DNA of 64,000 bases from Linnemannia schmuckeri (lineage: Eukaryota > Mortierellomycota > Mortierellomycetes > Mortierellales > Mortierellaceae), in the NCBI GenBank assembly GCA_029449235.1, contig JANATG010000008.1, forward strand, positions 372,001 through 436,000. The letters are read 5' to 3'. Below, piece after piece: positions 1-11,703 of this stretch. The notes under the pieces are model-generated. The model worked only from the letters and a program-made list of their open reading frames with translations. It made no database searches and had not been told where the DNA came from. Position 1 is the stretch's first letter. Each line of letters starts with the position of its first letter. Made by a program: the position numbers and the translations under genes.

Positions 1-1
1 G

Positions 2-553
2 AACGATCCCACACCAGAAGCATCACCCTATATCACATCGCTACAGATCAACCAGCTACAGGAACAACAACGACATCTACAAATGGAACAGCAGCGTGTC
101 TATCAGAATAACCAGTCCATGTATTCGCCTTCGCCATCACCTTCGCCCACCAACCAGCAGCCATCCTATCACACAACAGCCTCTGTTGCAGCCAGTCTTC
201 GCAAGCCTAGTGTCGACAACTATGGTAACGGAGGCATGGTAGGAGTACCAGGAACAGGAAACAACAACGGACGACCATTCACACCAACGAAGCTGCGACG
301 AAACAATACCTCGGAATTCGGATCATCAGGCAGTGCCAGTCCAGGACCCAGTCATAACGGAGGATACGGACAACACCAACCATCCTCGTACGAAGATAAT
401 GTGACTCCCGCGCGAGGAGGATACCGGCGGGGATTTACGGACCCACGCGAACGGAGTCGGATGGACAACTCGGACCTTTACAAGACAGATATCACCAGCT
501 CGTCTATCTCTTCGCGCTATTCCAAGACCTCCGGCATCATGCATGAAAAGTAG
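2..553 (+). CDS. C-terminal part of an unrecognised Ser/Pro/Gln-rich protein
   Basis: The frame is open from base 2, so the gene begins left of the window and only the last 183 codons are present, ending in TAG at 551-553. The visible part starts with a short Gln-rich stretch that could be the end of a coiled coil. It continues with low-complexity sequence: an SPSPSPSP run, Asn/Gly-rich segments, a basic FTPTKLRRNN patch and an Arg-rich GGYRRGFTDPRERSR patch. The composition is that of an intrinsically disordered tail with many possible phosphorylation sites. No domain was recognised and no function is proposed. GC-rich third positions support real coding sequence. Confidence 0.6.
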   Translation, partial: NDPTPEASPYITSLQINQLQEQQRHLQMEQQRVYQNNQSMYSPSPSPSPTNQQPSYHTTASVAASLRKPSVDNYGNGGMVGVPGTGNNNGRPFTPTKLRRNNTSEFGSSGSASPGPSHNGGYGQHQPSSYEDNVTPARGGYRRGFTDPRERSRMDNSDLYKTDITSSSISSRYSKTSGIMHEK

Positions 554-968
554 CATACACCCATAACGATTGAAAATGAGTCTTCAACAATACCATCTAC
601 CACCAATACATAATAAAAGACCCCATCATGATACCTCTTGCATACAAGCCATTATTGATTGACGAGTGATAGATGATGATTCTCCCCGAGAGGGCTAATA
701 AATGAGATCCTAGTTGATTCCTGTCAAAAAAACTTGGATACCTTATTCCAATGTGGTTCTTTCTGCTCCTACTTTCATTCACTCTTTTCTCTCTCTTTTT
801 TTTTCTTTTCGCGGTTGTTGCTCCTCTTCCTCACGTTTTTCTACTTTTCATCCCTCCTGCGCTCCCTCCTTGCTCTCTTTACCCTGCGTACACGCCCATA
901 TCCGATCCCACACATCCTTCTTCTTCTTCCCCTTTTTTTTGCACCAGACTGGGTCAACAAAAAAAAAT
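554..968. other. Intergenic region and pyrimidine-rich leader of the next gene
   Basis: No gene is seen here. From about 775 to 960 the + strand is strongly C/T-rich (CTCTTTTCTCTC-like), as in several other leaders in this window (upstream of 18662, 21757 and 35632). It is probably the core promoter and 5' UTR of the gene starting at 969. Confidence 0.5.
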
Positions 969-2504
969 ATGATACCCGTCAGCATCCTCCCCCTACTCGC
1001 AGTACTGGCAGGCACAGCCCAGCACACCAACTACAAGCACAGCGGCCTCGTACAAGCCTCTCCCTACCAAGATGCAGCTCACTATGCGCTCCCACCCAAC
1101 ATCTACAACAACATCCCCGCAGGACTCACCACCCCTATATCCTTCAGGACCTACCCCACTCCTACCTCTGCCTCCGCGTCACCGGTGAAACAGCGTGACA
1201 TCCCTTCATCTCCTGCAGGAACAGAAGGACCAACAGGATTCGATATCACGGCACCACAACTAAACAGCATCTACACGCCCGGTTCAGGCCTGACCATGGC
1301 CTGGTCCAACCGCGAGGTTGCTTTCCCAGACTCTTGGGTAGCGCCTCAGTCCATCATGGATTTGATCACGCAGGACGCCAACTTTTCAAACTCACCGCTG
1401 TTGACAAAGGAGGATATACGTAACCTGGCAAAGATCAAGGTGCAGGATCTGAGAGCTTCCCAGCAGGCGAATGCGATCAAGGATTCGCCGGTCTTATTAA
1501 AGAGTCTTCGTCTCTTGTCTTGGCCCCTCTCAAAGAGCGATGAGTCCGCGACGACAACAACAACAACGATCGGTTTATCGGCCAATATTCTGTCCGATCC
1601 GGGATTTAACTTCTTCAACAGCGTCAACAACAATTCTGCAAGACTAACAATCTTAGGAAGTTCTGGTGGCGTGCTGCTGTGGACAATTCCTGCAGATTGG
1701 GAGTACGAAGGCGAATTCGAGATCGAGATCTCTACTGCTGAGGGAACTCCAGGTCGACACACGAGTCGTTCGTTTTGGATCCTACGAGATGCGGTGACAC
1801 GACAACTGAACCCGCAGTACAACCTTCCCTCTATGGACCAACAGCAACAGAGTCTCCTAGAGTCGAAAAGCGCTGCATGGACCAAGGCGGATATTCATCG
1901 ACAGAAGAATATGGGTGTGTTCCTAGGAGTTGCGGCCATGATGTCTGCGTTTGTGCTCGTCGGGCTTGGATTTCTTGTTGGAATGTATCGACGCAAGTGG
2001 GCTGCCCAAGACACTGCCGCCTGCGCTGGTTCTGGCTCTCTTCCGTCGTCTCGTCGTAGCTCGTCGAACTTGGAATCTGCAGCCACTGCCATGGCCTGCT
2101 GCACCGCTCCCAGTGATGATGGTATCAAACAGACTCTTTCAACACCAACAACAGCAAGAAACTGGTATTCGGCATACACGTCGTCGTCGGCTGGAATCTT
2201 GACAAAGAAGCAGCAGCGACAGAGTCTTTTGGATCCCATCCAGGGTGACGAGGATGCACATTCATCCAAGGATTTGAATCTGAATCTTTCAGAGGAGACC
2301 CTTCGTGGCGTCACCGTCAAGGATGATAACGACGACGACGAGAAGAAGGTGGGAGCCGAGAGCGGCTTTATTGCTGTTGGTGGTGGAGGTGGAAGTGCGA
2401 GTACGACACTTGTGGATGAGTCGTTTGTGGACGTAGACTTGCCACTTTACGATTCTGGTCACAATGATGGCGCGTCGACTCTTGCTAATGAGAAGCGGTC
2501 GTAG
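969..2504 (+). CDS. Type I single-pass membrane protein with signal peptide, unknown function
   Basis: A single-exon frame of 511 codons. ATG at 969 was chosen because it follows an A-rich leader and opens directly into a hydrophobic signal peptide (MIPVSILPLLAVLAGTA). The frame continues upstream only into pyrimidine-tract translation. The N-terminal ~300 residues look lumenal or extracellular: a Pro/Thr/Ser-rich stretch, then a region with Ig/beta-sandwich flavour (TPGSGLTMAWSN, later VLLWTIPADWEYEGEFEIEI). One transmembrane helix follows (GVFLGVAAMMSAFVLVGLGFLVG) with MYRRKW as stop-transfer. The cytoplasmic tail is Ser-rich, acidic (DDNDDDEKK) and Gly-rich (GGGGG). The layout is that of a fungal cell-surface receptor or wall-stress-sensor-like protein, but no named family was recognised. 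Confidence 0.7.
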   Translation: MIPVSILPLLAVLAGTAQHTNYKHSGLVQASPYQDAAHYALPPNIYNNIPAGLTTPISFRTYPTPTSASASPVKQRDIPSSPAGTEGPTGFDITAPQLNSIYTPGSGLTMAWSNREVAFPDSWVAPQSIMDLITQDANFSNSPLLTKEDIRNLAKIKVQDLRASQQANAIKDSPVLLKSLRLLSWPLSKSDESATTTTTTIGLSANILSDPGFNFFNSVNNNSARLTILGSSGGVLLWTIPADWEYEGEFEIEISTAEGTPGRHTSRSFWILRDAVTRQLNPQYNLPSMDQQQQSLLESKSAAWTKADIHRQKNMGVFLGVAAMMSAFVLVGLGFLVGMYRRKWAAQDTAACAGSGSLPSSRRSSSNLESAATAMACCTAPSDDGIKQTLSTPTTARNWYSAYTSSSAGILTKKQQRQSLLDPIQGDEDAHSSKDLNLNLSEETLRGVTVKDDNDDDEKKVGAESGFIAVGGGGGSASTTLVDESFVDVDLPLYDSGHNDGASTLANEKRS

Positions 2505-3031
2505 GACATGGACATGTATTTGTTATATCCCTTTCTTTTAGCCCTATGCACCATGTTTTATTTTTTCCCTTTGTTCGGCGCTTTTTTTTATTACCTTCCT
2601 GCAAGCCCTGGACCCACCATCGATATTGTTGGTCCCTTTTAATGATAGCAAATTAGCAAATGACGATCTAATGCAAATTATCCTCCGTGTTGCCATTCCA
2701 TGCTTACTTATATTATATATTTCATTCAGGACATATTGTTTTGAAATATAATCCCTGAAATGATGTCCAGCTGGATCAAGAAGAGTCGCTTTTGGAATGA
2801 CAGACGCGGGCGTTGGTCACACAACAAACACACACATGTCATGAGAGTGAAAAAAAAAAAAAAAAAAAAAAAAATCATTATGCTCACTTCTCGTTGGTTG
2901 ATGACACCTCATGAGACGAAAACGCAAAAATACCGTCGATGCGAAGGGAGAGAATGAAAGAGAAAAAAGAAATCGAAGGATGCTTCGTGAAGAAGGGGGG
3001 GAAAAGTAGTCAAAATAAACGGCAAAAGATA
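2505..3031. other. Intergenic, contains a 25-base poly(A) run
   Basis: 3' flank of the membrane-protein gene and 3' flank of the minus-strand tRNA. An uninterrupted A run occupies 2850-2874. No gene is seen. Confidence 0.5.
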
Positions 3032-3103
3032 GGTCTCGCCGAGACTCGAACTCGGATTGCAAGATTCAGAGTCTTGATTGCTAACCAATTACAACACGAA
3101 ACC
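3032..3103 (-). tRNA. tRNA-Gln (anticodon CTG), intronless
   Basis: The minus strand folds as a complete 72-nt cloverleaf. The acceptor stem is GGTTTCG pairing with CGAGACC (one T-G pair). There is a D-arm with GGTTAGC, and an anticodon stem CAAGA/TCTTG around the loop CTCTGAA, giving anticodon CTG (decodes CAG). The T-arm is CCGAG-TTCGAGT-CTCGG. No intron; the CCA is not encoded. An identical gene in the opposite orientation lies at 15029-15100. The 5' flank (above 3103) is occupied by retrotransposon copies within about 135 bases. Confidence 0.95.
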
Positions 3104-3237
3104 TTTGAATTATCTTAATGTTTTCGTGCGAGTTATTTACTTATTTATTTGCGTAGCAGGTCTCACTATATCACGTGGTAGGCGCTTAGTTAAGGGGTAT
3201 ACTTTCCGCGGATATGGATCCACGCGCTTCTATTAAC

Positions 3238-3819
3238 TGGTCCTCAGCCTTCAGAACCCCACGGTCCATTGCCAAGACGGTCCTTCACAAGTTTATTGGC
3301 TACCTGGAGACGCAGGCCTCAGAACTGATCTGGAAACCACGATGCTCCATGACGATCGCGTGGGAGCAGATGCAAGGTATCACTGCCAAGGACAAAACAT
3401 CCAAATACACCGGCGCCCGAGGTGACTGGAGTCGAGGATACGGTTACATCACACGTGATGGGTTCTGCCCGTGTGGCGCTTCGCTAGCCACACATGAGGA
3501 TCGAACCTGCCCTGGAGCGACCAAGGAACCACGCACAGCTGATGAGCGGCTGTTGGATAGTCTGTTGGGAAGGAGGAGATTGTCATTGATGGAGAGGATG
3601 GGAAGAATCCCCTTCATTCGTATCTAGTTTTATTTTGTCTTCCGTTTTTGCTGTGAAGAGCAGCGACAATTGTTGCGCAGAGCCAGGCTCCGGGTCGGAC
3701 TGTGACTGGCGGATGGTGTACTGAAGAGTTTGGTCTGTAGTCCCATTTACTTCCAAATGCCTCCTTTGTACTGTTTGTCAGAGAAATAAAATTGTGTACA
3801 AAAAAAAAAAAAAAAAAAA
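3238..3819 (+). mobile_element. 5'-truncated non-LTR retrotransposon copy (unit 1) with poly(A) tail
   Basis: It matches the 3' part of the element at 12930-14990 from the TGGTCCTC motif onward. It includes the last part of the ORF (to about 3627), the same 3' UTR (ending AGAAATAAAATTGTGTAC) and a 19-base poly(A) at 3801-3819. The residual ORF keeps a C-terminal zinc-type motif (FCPCGASLATHEDRTCPGA) and ends GRIPFIRI. 5' truncation plus a poly(A) tail is the signature of target-primed reverse transcription. At the position where the copies on the other side carry an in-frame TGA, this one reads CGA. The 14 bases before it (3224-3237) recur at another junction of the same family. Confidence 0.85.
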
Positions 3820-3984
3820 GCTTCTATTGAAGCTGTGAGGAGCAGCGGCAATTGTTGCGCAGAGCCAGGTTGTGGATCGGACTGCGACTGGTGGATGGCT
3901 CTTGGGAGAGTTTGGTATGTAGTTCCCTTTCACTATCGAATGCCTCCCTTGGGCTTTTTCACTGGAGAAATAAAATTGCGTACG

Positions 3985-4014
<30 letters not shown>
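3820..4014 (+). mobile_element. 3' UTR fragment of a second retrotransposon copy (unit 2) with 31-base poly(A)
   Basis: Directly abutting unit 1, GCTTCTATTGAAGCTGTGAG leads into a diverged version of the same 3' UTR (GGCAATTGTTGCGCAGAGCC is shared). It ends GAAATAAAATTGCGTACG followed by an A run (about 3984-4014). It is closer to the variant at 11704-12438 than to unit 1 (both carry CCTCCCTTGGGCTTTTT), so at least two subfamilies are present. Unit 1 appears to have inserted into unit 2. Confidence 0.8.
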
Positions 4015-4017
<3 letters not shown>

Positions 4018-5704
4018 TTTAGACTGCGGATCGATGCCTGTAAAATAAGGATATGAAAGCCTTAAAGTATGCCTTCACTCTTATACAATAAATTGAATCG
4101 GCAAGCGAGTCGTTAGCTATTTACATATGAAAGAAGGACGCGCCTATTGTTATTATTTTGCTATTCATCTGCGTTACCGGTGTTCGTTGTTGATGTCTGT
4201 TGCCTGTGATTTTGATAATTGAGCGCGATATGGACTCTTTTTCTTGTCTTGATCTTAACATTTGTCATCCATTGTTTGTGATAAAAACTAAGGAGAAAAA
4301 ACGTACAGAGCATAACGCTCATGCCAAGAACAAGTCTTCAGGATCGTTTTTCACTCTTCGTTCGTGACTCTACAGAAGTATGATGGCTTATTGCTATGCC
4401 ACTCGCCATTACATGACGTACATTGATTCTTGGCCTTTTCTTCCTCGTCTTCTTCTTGTGAGCTAAGGAATACATTTTCCCATAGTAGTAAACACCCTCG
4501 TCTTCAAGATTAACGTTTGAAAACGCCGCGCCATCACTCACCTTATTTCACCCAATTCCGGTCCCCATGTCCTCCGATCAATTCGTTATCTCGGCCTTCA
4601 TTTTAAGCCGCTGCGCAATAGGTTGCAGGATAGGGAATGCAAGAAATAGAACCAACGAAGGATCGCTTGAAGTTGTTTGAATCCTTTCTGTCTTTCACCC
4701 ATCTATCCCTTCGGACCTCCAAAGATTATTTTCTGTCGTGGCAAAGAAAACGCACGACACTTGGCAGGGGAAACAGGAAAGGGAACGATTGGAGCTTTGC
4801 ACCTTGAATACAATACATAAATGCAAAATACATAGCCCAAAATGGACATAGTCGATAATGGCGCGGCGTGTCCTTGTTAAGGTTCTCACCCTTCAGGTCC
4901 GTGAGCATATTATGAAAGAATATGTGTTTGTCCATGCTCTATTAGGATGGGTCGATCAGTGTTTTTATTTATTTGTGTTTATATGTATTCTCCCTCTTTA
5001 TTTTTGGCCTTGCTTTCTTGTTGGTTTTTTTTCTCTACCTTGCATCTTGTTGTGATAATCTATCCATCCATGACATCTCTGACTGGGAAAAAGCGCCAAC
5101 GCGCTTCAGTATTGTCAGCCCAATTGATCTCATGGATTCATGTCCTCTTTAGTCTCTCGAACCACATTCGCACTCACTTGTCACTGGCTATTGTTTTTAT
5201 GCACGACTTTCATGACAATGGTGTTCCATGGCTATGGTGAACGACTTTCCACTTTTTTTTCCCTTGCGGCCTCTCCGGAAATACGCAATCTTATTGTGGC
5301 GCGGCGCGTTTCATGATGCTCTTGGGCTTCTCCTATCTACCTTTTTTTTTTGTGCTCTCAAGATTCTTGTCCCTTTTTTAAAGGTTTGAACACACCATGA
5401 CCCCTTTTAAAGGACTGCGGACCAATGGGCGCCTGGACAGGCCGCTCTCCTTCTCCCACCCCCTCGCCCGCCCGCCAAGTCTTTGACGGAAGAATTGAAA
5501 AAGGGGGACAGGCACAAATAAATTCTTTGCACAGAGGCAGTCTTGGTTCTTTTTTTCTTTTCTTTTCCACTTTTCCGTCCCCTACCTCTCTCCCCTCTTT
5601 CTCCTTCGCCCCATCCCCATTTTTGTAACTGTCATCTCCCTCTTTTCTTTTGTTCCAGCAACAGTTAGAAGAAAAGGAAGAAGAACAAACGCTTGCATAA
5701 GAAG
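4015..5704. other. Intergenic / promoter region of the ABC transporter
   Basis: About 1.7 kb without a recognisable gene; short frames here have no domain or coding bias. The last 160 bases (5540-5700) are C/T-rich and then turn AG-rich just before the ATG at 5705, consistent with a 5' UTR. Confidence 0.45.
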
Positions 5705-8700
5705 ATGGTATTCCCCATTCAGTAAGTATCTAACGCATACCTCCTCAGTCGACAGCACATGGTAGCGCCCTTCTTTCTTGTTTCAGCATCAACATATGTA
5801 TTAAACATATATAATACTCTCCTCTCAAACAAAGACTGGTAGAGTCGACTCTGCCGTTGGTATACTCGATCACCTCCGCCTTGTTGATTGTACATCTCTC
5901 ACGAAAGCCCATTCACTTGGATCAGTACGACGCTCTCAAAAACAACCTGGATGAGGATGACCTTGATATCCCCACACATCAGCATGGCGACACCGCCATC
6001 AACGAGATCGCTCCGGTCGCAGAGCATTATCAGGCCCAGCGCAACTCTGGCATGGGCGCCAATCTCGCCCGCTTAGGTTTCTCTGCCTTTGCTCTCGGTC
6101 TCTCCGTCTTTTCTCTCGCACTCTTCCACCTCAGCAACAACAACGGCGACGTTAACAATGGTGACAAAGACAGCCAGAATGACATTTTTTCTGTTGCTGC
6201 AACCGAGAAATACAGTTTGTTGGCCGACTCGATCAAATCTCTGTCGTGGGCATATGCGTTGGCTCTGTCGTTTGTGTTCTTGATCCGCCCTCCAGTTGCC
6301 TATCAGTTCTGGGTCCGTCCTCAGCTCGATTTCTTTTACGTTCTCCAATTGGCCCTGACATCTGTCCAGCTCTACCGCAACGATGTGTTGACAACTCCCT
6401 TCTCCGAATGGTCGTTGAGACTCAAGTTGGAAGACGCTCTTTGGTTGACGACTGCTGCGTTGATTTGGGTCTCATTGGTCACCAAGCCCTACCAACCCTG
6501 GACGCCTCCCAAGAAGTTAAGAGAGGGCGAGATTGAGCGTGTGCCTGCACCCGAGTCTGGCGCTTCGTTGTACTCGTTTCTTACATTTTCGTGGATCAAC
6601 CCCTGGGTGTATCTTGGCTTCAAGAGGCCTCTTCTCGACGACGATCTCCCTCCCCTTGCCAACAGGGACCTTGCTGAACATTCATTGCAGCGATTCAGAA
6701 TCACAAAGTAAGTTATTACAGAAGATGCCCAAATACGGATTTGTTTTTTTCTTTCTTTTCTTTCTAATCCAATGCCAAAGGCAAAATAACAGTATTGAGA
6801 GCACGAAGCACACCGCACACAAACATACAAAGTGACTGAATGACTAAACGTTATTTTCTACATTTTACCACCATTATGATAGCTACTTTTCCAACAAGAA
6901 GAAATCGACTTTTACCCGGACCCTCATCTACGCCCTCCGCTGGGATTTTTTTATTCAGTTCCTGTTGGCTCTCCCCTTTGGTGCCCTCAGTATCGTTTCA
7001 CCTCTCTGCTTGAACAAGATCACAAAGTTTGTCGAGTGCAGGGATTGCGGAAAGCCTGGTCTGGATATGTACGCCTGGGTATTTGGTCTCTTGTTTGCCT
7101 CTGTCCTCGGCTCACTCTGCCAACAGGCCTCGCTCCACATGGGTCGTCGCATCTTTGTCCGCGCCACTTCGATTTGCAACGCCGAGGTCTTTGCCAAGTC
7201 TCTTCGTCGCAAGGATGTCAACTCGTCACTGGATTCCAAGGATGGCGAGCCTAAGAAGGAAGGCGAAGCGCCCGGGAAGAAGAAGGACGGCAACACCAAC
7301 ATCTCCAGTACGTTTTATTCTGGTGTCGTCTGTATATGTTAATTTTGCTTTGTATGCTTGTCTTTTCTAACTTTTTTATTTATTTCCTTCGATCCATCCA
7401 GACTTGGTTGCTGTCGATGTCCAGAGATTGGAGCAGGCTGTCTGCTACATGCACATGTGCTATGAGTAAGTCGCAAGATTTTTTTTTTTTTTGGCCGGGA
7501 GTGAAGACGGGAAAAAAAACTTAAATTTTCCACGTTAACCCACACTATCTCTTGTACAATAGGTTCCCGATTCAGTTTGTGCTTGCTTCTGTTCAGTTGT
7601 ACTACCTTCTTGGACCAGCTGCCTTTGTCGGCATTGGGTTCATGGTTGTGACTCTGCCTATCCCCGCCAAACTGTACTCTGTCATGAAAAAGCTGTTCCG
7701 CGAGATCATGGAGACAAAGGACGAACGCATGGATACCCTCACAGAGATGCTCTCTGCCATCCGCATTGTCAAATTTTTCGGCTGGGAGGGCAAGTTTGTC
7801 GAAAAGATTACGGCTGCTCGTGAGAAGGAATTGCTCCGCACCAAAGACTCTTACACCCGCATGGCCATCACTAATCTTGCCTGGCAAATCATTCCTCTCC
7901 TTAACATTGTCGTCATCTTTTGGGCCTACACCCGTCTCTTTGGCAATGAGATCACTGCCTCTGCTCTTTTCACCACCTTGGCCTTGCTCGAGATCCTGAG
8001 ACAGGCTCTCGGAACCATTCCATGGGCCATGATGTCTATCATGCGTGCCCAGGTCAGTTTGAAGCGCATCGGTGATTTTTTGGACGAGGAAGAGCTTATC
8101 AAGGACACTATTGTCACCAAGGTTGACGGTAAAACTCCCGTTCATGTCTCGTCTCACCCTACCATCGGATTCGTCAACGCCTCATACTCTTGGCCCAACA
8201 AGGAGCATGATAAGGTTCCCACTAAGACTGCTATCAAGAAGGATTCCTGGATTCAAAAAATCAAGACCAAGTTCTCTAAGGATACCCCCAAGCCTGCTGA
8301 GCCCGATGTTGTTGCCGAGCCAGAGGCCGTTCAGGAACGTTTCCAGTTGAAAAACATTTCTGCTGATTTTCCTGTCGGCGAGCTCTCTGTCATTGTTGGG
8401 CCTACTGGATCAGGAAAGTCTGCTCTATTGCTTGCTCTTCTTGGCGAGCTCGAGCGCACCGAAGGACACATGTACTTGCCCCGCCTTGACTACGACAGCA
8501 ACGGATTGCGCCCCCGTGGATCAGGAATTGCCTATGTTGCCCAGTCTGCTTGGCTCCAGAACACTACCATCCGCGAAAACATTCTTTTCGGCAAGGCTTT
8601 TGATCAGGCCCGCTACGACGCTGTTATTGAGGGATGCGCTCTTGTTACCGATTTTGAGGTCCTCGAGGCTGGCGACCACACTCAGATTGGAGAGCAGGGT

Positions 8701-11354
8701 ATCACTCTTTCCGGAGGCCAGAAGCAGCGTGTCGCTCTTGCTCGTGCTGTCTACTCGGACGCCAATGTTTTGCTTTTGGATGACTGTCTCTCTGCCGTCG
8801 ATACCCACACTGGCAAGCGTCTCTTCCAGACCCTTACTGGACCTCTTTTGGCAGGCCGTTCAATTCTTATGGCTACTCACCAAGTTCAATTGACTTTGAG
8901 CGCCGCCACCTATGTTGTCGCTTTAGAGAGGGGTGTTGTTCTTGGCGCTGGTACCCCCGAGGAATGTATTCGCAACGGATGGATCGATCACGTCAAGCTT
9001 GTCGCCGGTGAGTCGGATGTCGACAGCGAGGTCAGCACCTTGGATGGTGATGATGCTCCCAAGAAAGCCAAGGCGACCGATAAGTCACAGGTCGTCTCCA
9101 AGCTGACTGAGGACGAGAAAAAGGTTGTTGGCGCTGTCTCCTGGAAGGTCTACAAGGCCTATCTCGATGCCTGCGGTGGATACCCTGTCTGGTCCTTGCT
9201 GCTCTGCATCACCTTGCTTATGGAGTTGGTCGACATTGGACAGAAGGCCTGGTTGGCCAGATGGGGTAACAAGGTCTCTACCGCTGCTGGATCGCTTGTT
9301 CTCATGACCTTTGGTACTGTTGCTCCTGAGCCCATTGTCCAGTCGTTCAACAACATTCACCGCCCCACCAACGCCACCGATAATGGACTTGTCACCATGG
9401 CGATGCGGGCTCTCGGCAATCCCGACTCTGTTAGCGTCGAGTTTTACTTGGGCGTGTACATTCTTCTCTCGCTCTTCACCATGGCCTTTTCGATCTTTGG
9501 CGGCTACTACATCACTGTCTTTGTCAGCATCCGTGGATCCCGCACCCTGCATGCCCAACTGCTCGACAAGGTCTCGCGTGCCAAGGTTCGATTCTTTGAT
9601 ACCACTCCCATCGGCCGCATTATCAACCGCTTCAGTTCCGACATTTCGACCATTGACGAGTCTGTGAACCGAACCCTCTTGATGTTTATCACCCAATTGA
9701 TCACAATCATCGGTATTATTGGAGTCATTTCGGTCAACATGCCCATGTTCCTGATCGCCGCCGTCTTTATCGTCATTATCTATGGCGCCATTGGCATGTT
9801 CTATGTCCCCATCTCACGCGACCTCAAGCGCCTCAACTCGAACTCGCGCTCGCCCATCCTCAACCACTTCAACGAGACTCTTGTCGGAATCGCCACTATT
9901 CGCGCTTATGGTTTCCAGGATCGTTTCGTGACCCGGAACTTGGTCAATGTCGACGATAACAACAGGACTTTCTTCTTGCTCTGGAGTGCCAACCGCTGGT
10001 TACATTGGCGTGTCGATATTGCAGGAGCTCTTGTCGCCTTCAGCACCGGAATACTTATCCTCCAGAACAGCGATACCATTCAACCTGGTTGGGCTGCCAT
10101 GTCGCTCACTTACTCCTTGATGTTCACCGGCACCGTCGTCTGGGTCATTCGCTCTTACACAGAGTCGGAGCTTAATATGAATAGGTGCGCAACCTTTATT
10201 TTTATTCTTTCCATACATCTCTGCTTTCGTTTTGTGCTCGTCGCCATCGTCGCTGCCGTTGGCGCCCGTTCGCGTTAGGGTTGGTTTTTCTTTAATCAAA
10301 AACGGCTGCCGCTTTTCACGCAAACGCAGTTATATTAACGCGTTCCCTTTTGTTATTCCTTATTAGTGTTGAGCGTGTTGTCGAGTACATGGACTTGGAG
10401 GCGGAGCCTGCAGCAATTATCCCAGGATCGCGTCCATCAGCGTCGTGGCCTCACAAGGGAGAAATCGTGGTTGATCATTTGACCATGAAATACGCGCCCG
10501 ATACTCCCGAGGTAATCAAGAACATCTCGTTCACCGTCAAGGCCGGCGAGAAGATTGGTGTGGTCGGCCGTACTGGATCTGGAAAGTCTACTTTAGCTAT
10601 CTCTCTCTTCCGTTTCATGGACCCAGTCAGCGGAAGAATTGTCATTGACGGTATCGATATTACTAAGATTGGATTGCACGACCTTCGATCCAAGCTGACG
10701 ATCATCCCCCAGGACCCCATCTTGTTCAAGGGTACCCTTCGCTTCAACCTGGACCCCTTCAACGAACACGAGGATTTCGATCTCTGGGAGGCTCTCAGAC
10801 GCAGCCATTTGATCCCCTCCAGTGCTGTCCCTCAGGATGGAACAGCCACCCCTAAGATCTCCTCTTCGCCTGCCGGAAAGTCGCCCGCTGGATCTATCAA
10901 GGATGACGCTTCAGCCACCACTGAGATTGTCGACCCCTCCAAGATCACACTAGACACTGTCGTGAAGGAGAACGGATCCAACTTTTCACAGGGCCAGCGT
11001 CAATTGATTGCCCTCGCCCGCGCTCTTGTCCGTCGGTCCAAGATCATCATCATGGACGAGGCAACAGCCAGTGTCGATTTCGATACCGATCTCAAGGTTC
11101 AGACGACAATCCGCGAGGAGATGTCAGAGGCCACCATTATCACCATTGCTCACCGTATTAGGACCATTGCCGATTTCGACAGAGTGTTGGTCATGGATGC
11201 AGGCGAGATTGCCGAGTACGATAGACCCTACACCTTGATGAGCAAGGAAGATTCGTTGTTCCGCTCGATGTGCGAACGCTCGACCGAGTTGGAGGCGCTC
11301 TTGGAGATTGCCAAGGCTAAGGAGCAACGTGACAGTACTGCCGTTCGCTCGTAG
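5705..11354 (+). CDS. Full-length ABCC-type (MRP-like) ABC transporter
   Basis: Six exons (5705-5721, 5835-6707, 6883-7307, 7402-7465, 7563-10184, 10367-11354) join in frame to 1,662 residues, the usual length of a full ABCC exporter. The order is: N-terminal hydrophobic region (TMD0-like helices around residues 75-200), first TMD, NBD1, second TMD, NBD2. NBD1 has Walker A GPTGSGKSALL, signature LSGGQKQRVALARA and Walker B VLLLDDCLSAVD, where Asp replaces the catalytic Glu as is usual in ABCC. NBD2 has Walker A GRTGSGKSTLA, a degenerate signature FSQGQRQLIALARA and Walker B IIIMDEATASVD with Glu. Such proteins export glutathione conjugates, bile-acid-like anions or drugs across vacuolar or plasma membranes. 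The substrate cannot be told from sequence, nor whether it corresponds to yeast Ycf1, Ybt1 or Yor1. Retroelement clusters lie on both sides. Confidence 0.93.
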
Positions 11355-11703
11355 ATAGATAAAAAAAATAACACTCATAGTACATACTTTACACTGTTGG
11401 AGTTTCTCAACTCAACTACATTTCCCCACTCATCGAATCATTCAACAATAAAAAGAACATAAAGATACGAAAAACGTATTTTAGTTATGGATCACTTGGT
11501 GCCTGTTCTATGAAGTCTGGTAGATTACGACTTTCCCAGCCATTGGTGAATTGTTTTGTTGCACATATGTGATACTGCAATGATGATGGGAGCCGATGTC
11601 CAAGCCATATCCTGTGGAAAGATCAGTGCAAGAAAGTCTACTTTAGGTTACTTTGTAGGTGTTATGGCTGACTCATTGAAGAACGAAAGATTGGCTGCTT
11701 TGT
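11355..11703. other. Intergenic between ABC transporter and retroelement cluster
   Basis: The 3' flank of the transporter contains AATAAA-like sequence near 11446 (CAACAATAAAAAGAAC), a plausible polyadenylation region. No gene is seen. Confidence 0.45.

Noticed and set aside
714..968. N-terminal extension of the membrane protein upstream of 969
   Set aside because: The extension begins at TTG, translates a pyrimidine-rich leader and would bury the clear signal peptide that starts at ATG 969.
2850..2874. Genomic A runs (2850, 17558, 43683, 62222) as retroposon tails
   Set aside because: Only those at 3801, 3984, 12459 and 12930 are preceded by element sequence; the others have no associated 5' body, and homopolymers are frequent in introns and flanks here.
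3032..4014. tRNA-Gln plus downstream element as a tRNA-headed SINE
   Set aside because: The tRNA is transcribed away from the element in both places, so it cannot be the element's Pol III head; upstream targeting fits better.
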